The notes under the pieces were generated by a model. The model ran no database searches, had not been told where the DNA came from, and saw only the letters and a program-made list of their open reading frames with translations. 64,000 bases of DNA from Phenylobacterium sp. SCN 70-31 (lineage in GTDB: Bacteria; Pseudomonadota; Alphaproteobacteria; Caulobacterales; Caulobacteraceae), in NCBI RefSeq assembly GCF_001724605.1, contig NZ_MEEX01000007.1, positions 1-64,000 on the forward strand. The letters run 5' to 3'. This document shows, piece after piece, positions 61,066-64,000 of this stretch. A program made the position numbers and the translations under genes. Numbering within the stretch: position 1 is the stretch's first letter; each line of letters starts with the position of its first letter.

Positions 61066-61308
61066 GGTGATCTCCTTGGTCTTCAATCCGCCGCACGTGT
61101 TTGTGCGGCGTACGCCAGACGACACGCGACCGCTCACAGGAGCCCATGCGCCCATCTTACAAGGCCGACAATCATGATTCCGGAAGGTCGACCCGGCGGT
61201 TGGCGATCTCGCAGAAATGTAAGGATGGGGGCGGGACGGCTGTAGGCCTCGCGCCGTCTCCTGGTTCTCACCGGCACAGAGAACCCCGGTGAAAAGAGGA
61301 GACTTCAG

Positions 61309-61530
61309 ATGCGTAACCTGCTCGTTCCGGTGGCCGTCGCTGCGTCCCTGATGCTCGGGTCGAGCGCCTTCGCGGCGACCACCACCGCCCCCGCCGCGCC
61401 CGCGCCCGCCAAGTCCGCTCCCGCCGCGCACGCCAACAAGCGCGAGGCCTGCGAAGCGAGTTGGAAGACCCAGAAGACCCATACGGGTTCGCGCGCCGCG
61501 TACATGAAGGCCTGCGTCGCGAAGGGCTGA
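61309..61530 (+). CDS. Small secreted PsiF-like protein
   Basis: A 73-residue protein with a signal peptide ending near SSAFA (residues 18-22), an Ala/Pro-rich linker, and a short helical end NKREACEASWKTQKTHTGSRAAYMKACVAKG with two cysteines. The spacing of C-x4-W ... YMKAC resembles a PsiF repeat. Function unknown. GAGGAGAC just upstream is a good ribosome site. Its promoter region (61066-61308) is shared with the divergent DUF6491 gene. Confidence 0.75.
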   Translation: MRNLLVPVAVAASLMLGSSAFAATTTAPAAPAPAKSAPAAHANKREACEASWKTQKTHTGSRAAYMKACVAKG

Positions 61531-61626
61531 CCTGCCCGAAACACCGGTCAGTCCGTTCCCTCAGCCACAGGCAGGCGGCCGTCTCTCCCGTTCGCGGGCA
61601 GGCTCGGCCCTGAAGGAGTCTCCGCC

Positions 61627-62309
61627 ATGAGCCGGCGCATTCTCATCGTCGAGGACGACGCCGAAACGGCGGACTATCTGGCCAAGAGCCTTCGACAGGA
61701 CGGCTTCACGGTCGAGCATGTGGCCGACGGCCGCGATGGCCTGATCATGGGGTCGGGATCGGACTTCGACCTCATCGTCACGGATCGGATGCTGCCCACG
61801 ATGGACGGGCTGAGCGTGGTCAAGGCGTTGCGCGCCGCCGGGGTGGAGACCCCGGTCCTGATCCTGAGCGCCCTGGCTCAGATCGATGAGCGGGTCAAAG
61901 GCCTGCGCGCCGGTGGCGACGACTACATCACCAAGCCCTTCGCCTATTCGGAGGTGGTCGCGCGGATCGAGAATCTCCTGCGCCGTCGTCCAGGCAAGGC
62001 GGTGGAGACCGAACTCCGGTGCGGAGACCTGAGCGTCGATCTCCTGTCTCGCCGGGTGACCCGCGGCGGCAGGTCCGTCGACTTGCTGCCGCGCGAGTTC
62101 AAGCTCTTGGAGTACCTGCTCCGCCACAAGGACAAGGTGGTCACGCGCACCATGTTGCTGGAGCAGGTCTGGGACTACCGTTTCGACCCCCACCCAGCGT
62201 CGTGGACACCCACATCAGCCGCCTCCGCAAGAAGATCGACGAAGGCTTCGACCCGCCGCTTCTCCATACGCTGCGAGGGACGGGCTATCGGCTGTCCGAG
62301 CGCCCGTGA
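61627..62309 (+). CDS. OmpR-type response regulator, apparent frameshift near the C-terminus
   Basis: The receiver domain has the acidic pair Glu9-Asp10-Asp11, phosphoacceptor Asp53 (VTDRMLP) and DDYITKPFAYSE; the DNA-binding domain starts near residue 130 and reads LLPREFKLLEYLLRHKDKVVTRTMLLEQVWDYRFDPHP. At about 62192-62196 the frame shifts: the next frame continues SVVDTHISRLRKKIDEGF and GTGYRLSERP to a TGA at 62307-62309, exactly where the kinase GTG 62306 overlaps by 4 bases. One missing C in the CCC run would explain it. In the unshifted frame the protein runs on nonsensically to 62421. Confidence 0.85.
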
Positions 62310-63670
62310 CCCCCCGGGCAAGCGCGACGCGACTGCGTCCGCGCTGGATCGCGCTGGCCCTCGTCGTCACCGCCGTGGCGGCGCTCGCGGCGGGAGTCGG
62401 ACTGATCGACACCGTCGGTGAGAGGATGATCGCCAGTCGCCAGCGCGAAGTCGCCGAGTCGGCGCGCGACTACTTCGTGGCCTTCGCGCATGTGGAAGGT
62501 CTGGCGCCCCTGGCGCGCGCCCTGGACCGGCGGGAGCACGCCTATCGCACGGAAGGCTTCCGCTATGCCGTCTTCGCCCACGACGGCCAACTGCTGGGCG
62601 GCGCGGACCTCCTGCCCTGGTCGCAGCTTCCCGAGTCGGGCCTCAGCCAGACCAAGGTCGAGATCGCGGGCCGATCATCGCGCTGGGGCGTGCTCGTCCA
62701 GCCGATCGCGACCGGCGGAACCCTGGTCGTCTACGAGGATCTCGGCGAACGGGCGCGCTTTCGCCAGGCGCTCGCCCTCGGCGCCACACTGTCCCTCGCC
62801 ATCGTCGTCGGTGGGCTACTTGTCGTCAGCCTCTGGATCACCCGCCTGATCTACAATCGCGCGGAGGCCATCGCCCGCACGGCCGGAGAGATCGCCGCGG
62901 GGCGGACCTCGGCGCGGGCCCCCGTGCAGGCCGACGGCGACGTGTTCGACAGGCTGGGGAGCGCCCTCAATGTGATGCTCGATCGCAATGAAGAGCTGAT
63001 GACCGGGTTGCAGATGGTGACCGACAGCCTGGCGCACGATCTCCGCTCGCCCCTCACCCGCATGAAAGGCGCTCTGTCGCGGGCGCTCGAGGCGGAGACC
63101 GGCGAGGCCGAACGGATCGAACTCATCGGCCAGGCATGGGACCAGGCGGATCAGGTCCTCTCCACCGCCGGCGCGTTGCTCGATATCGCGCGCGCCGAAA
63201 GCGGGGCCTCACGCGAGATGTTCCGGGCGATCGACCTCGGCGCCCTGCTGGACGAGGTCACAGAACTCTTCGCCCCTGTGGTGGAAGATGCGGGCCAGAC
63301 CCTGATCGTCCATCCGCCTGCGACTGGCGAAACCATGGTCGGCCATGAGATCCTGCTGCGCCAGGCGATCGGCAACCTGATCCACAACGCCGCTCGCTAC
63401 GCCGGCGATGGCGCGCGGGTGGAAGTGACCCTGGAGTCCGGCGTCGATCGGGTCCGTTGCATCGTCGCCGACAGCGGCCCCGGCATCGCCGAAGCCGATC
63501 GCAGCCGCGTGGTCGAACGCTTCATCCGCCTCGACGCCGCACGGACCACCGCAGGCTCGGGTCTGGGCCTCGCCATCGCAGCGGCCTGCGCCAAGCTTCA
63601 TCGGGGGCGGCTGTTGCTGGAAGACAATGCGCCCGGCCTGCGCGTCGTTCTGGAACTGAGCCGGGCCTGA
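62306..63670 (+). CDS. Sensor histidine kinase
   Basis: A 454-residue membrane kinase. Two membrane segments (about residues 14-32 and 158-178) enclose a periplasmic sensor, then HAMP-like ITRLIYNRAEAIARTAGEIAAGR, an H-box LAHDLRSPLTRMK with His244, N-box NLIHNAARYA, G1 DSGPGIA and G2 GSGLGLAIAAA. It should phosphorylate the response regulator encoded just upstream, with which it shares a 4-base overlap (GTGA). Its target genes may include the flanking envelope genes; this is an inference. Confidence 0.93.
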   Translation: MTPRASATRLRPRWIALALVVTAVAALAAGVGLIDTVGERMIASRQREVAESARDYFVAFAHVEGLAPLARALDRREHAYRTEGFRYAVFAHDGQLLGGADLLPWSQLPESGLSQTKVEIAGRSSRWGVLVQPIATGGTLVVYEDLGERARFRQALALGATLSLAIVVGGLLVVSLWITRLIYNRAEAIARTAGEIAAGRTSARAPVQADGDVFDRLGSALNVMLDRNEELMTGLQMVTDSLAHDLRSPLTRMKGALSRALEAETGEAERIELIGQAWDQADQVLSTAGALLDIARAESGASREMFRAIDLGALLDEVTELFAPVVEDAGQTLIVHPPATGETMVGHEILLRQAIGNLIHNAARYAGDGARVEVTLESGVDRVRCIVADSGPGIAEADRSRVVERFIRLDAARTTAGSGLGLAIAAACAKLHRGRLLLEDNAPGLRVVLELSRA

Positions 63671-63776
63671 GCCGGCCAAACTCACAAATCCGTAAAATTG
63701 CTGACGCGGCGCTACAGGCTCGGGGGCGGACGAAGGTCTGGCGCGAACCGTCCGCGCCATGCTTTTGGGGTCCGAC

Positions 63777-64000
63777 ATGTTCCTGCGACGCATCCTGCTG
63801 GTCGGCGGCGCCGCTGCGGTGCTGGTGACGTCGGCCGCCGCCGGCTTTCGCGCCGCGCCGGTCGCCGCCGCACCGGTCGCCGCCGCGCCGGCCTCCGCCC
63901 ATGCCGCCGCCGCGCCCGCCATCCCCCCGTCGGCCGGGCCGGTGACGGAAAAGAGCTATCGGTTCGGCGCCGCCGGACCTGTGACCGTCTACCGGACCAG
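63777..64000 (+). CDS. Probable VirJ/AcvB-family protein, N-terminal part (cut by window end)
   Basis: The first 74 codons of a gene that runs off the window. It has a signal peptide (MFLRRILLVGGAAAVLVTSAAAGF) and an Ala/Pro-rich linker with repeated VAAAP, then EKSYRFGAAGPVTVYRT, which resembles the start of the VirJ/AcvB domain (RFGDVTVYRP-like). AcvB proteins hydrolyse lysyl-phosphatidylglycerol and often accompany mprF/lpiA genes, as here. An in-frame ATG at 63759 would add 6 residues. Assignment is tentative because only the N-terminus is visible. Confidence 0.55.
   Translation, partial: MFLRRILLVGGAAAVLVTSAAAGFRAAPVAAAPVAAAPASAHAAAAPAIPPSAGPVTEKSYRFGAAGPVTVYRT

Noticed and set aside
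1-64000. CRISPR array, rRNA operon, or complete insertion sequence
   Set aside because: No regularly spaced identical repeats, no rRNA sequence and no transposase motifs were found on reading both strands.

Overview
The window is GC-rich DNA with tightly packed operons, overlapping starts and stops, GTG/TTG starts, TonB-dependent receptors, an ECF/FecR signalling pair and a DUF6491-type secreted protein. Together these suggest an alphaproteobacterium, plausibly Caulobacterales (Phenylobacterium/Caulobacter-like); this is an inference from gene content only.

Region 1 (1-6.2 kb): a TetR C-terminal remnant and a MerR regulator, then a compact coenzyme F420 operon on the minus strand, transcribed as fno-cofE fusion, cofD, cofC, fbiC with 4-8 base overlaps. 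These genes cover FO synthesis, the phospholactate-type side-chain steps, glutamylation and NADPH-dependent reduction of F420.

Region 2 (6.2-41.2 kb): a large acyl-CoA catabolic cluster that starts divergently from the F420 operon. It holds one LLM-class (F420/flavin) oxidoreductase, five AMP-forming acyl-CoA ligases, four acyl-CoA dehydrogenase pairs (one fused into a single 761-residue protein), three double-hotdog MaoC-type hydratases, four crotonases, a class III CoA-transferase, an SDR, a SnoaL-like protein, an MFS transporter, a flavin-reductase-like protein, a TonB receptor, and TetR and LysR regulators. No thiolase is visible. The heteromeric dehydrogenases and fused MaoC proteins resemble enzymes for bulky polycyclic or branched acyl-CoAs (steroid/terpenoid type); the substrate is not known. 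Several promoter regions share CAACA-type half-sites, suggesting one regulon.

Region 3 (41.2-42.3 kb): a mobile-element scar, with tandem GTTGGTAT repeats, a 24-base tRNA 3' end and a frameshifted, truncated tyrosine integrase. It may be the right boundary of the catabolic island.

Region 4 (42.4-57.6 kb): a lipoprotein-dependent ABC importer joined by overlaps to ethanolamine ammonia-lyase (eutB, eutC), an inositol-phosphatase-family gene, an ECF sigma/FecR/STN-TonB receptor set, a Tat-type serine hydrolase and a phosphocholine-type phospholipase C. Together they could release and use phospholipid head groups.

Region 5 (57.6-64 kb): envelope functions: mprF, DUF6491 and PsiF-like secreted proteins, a two-component system whose response regulator carries an apparent single-base frameshift, and the start of a probable VirJ/AcvB-family gene.
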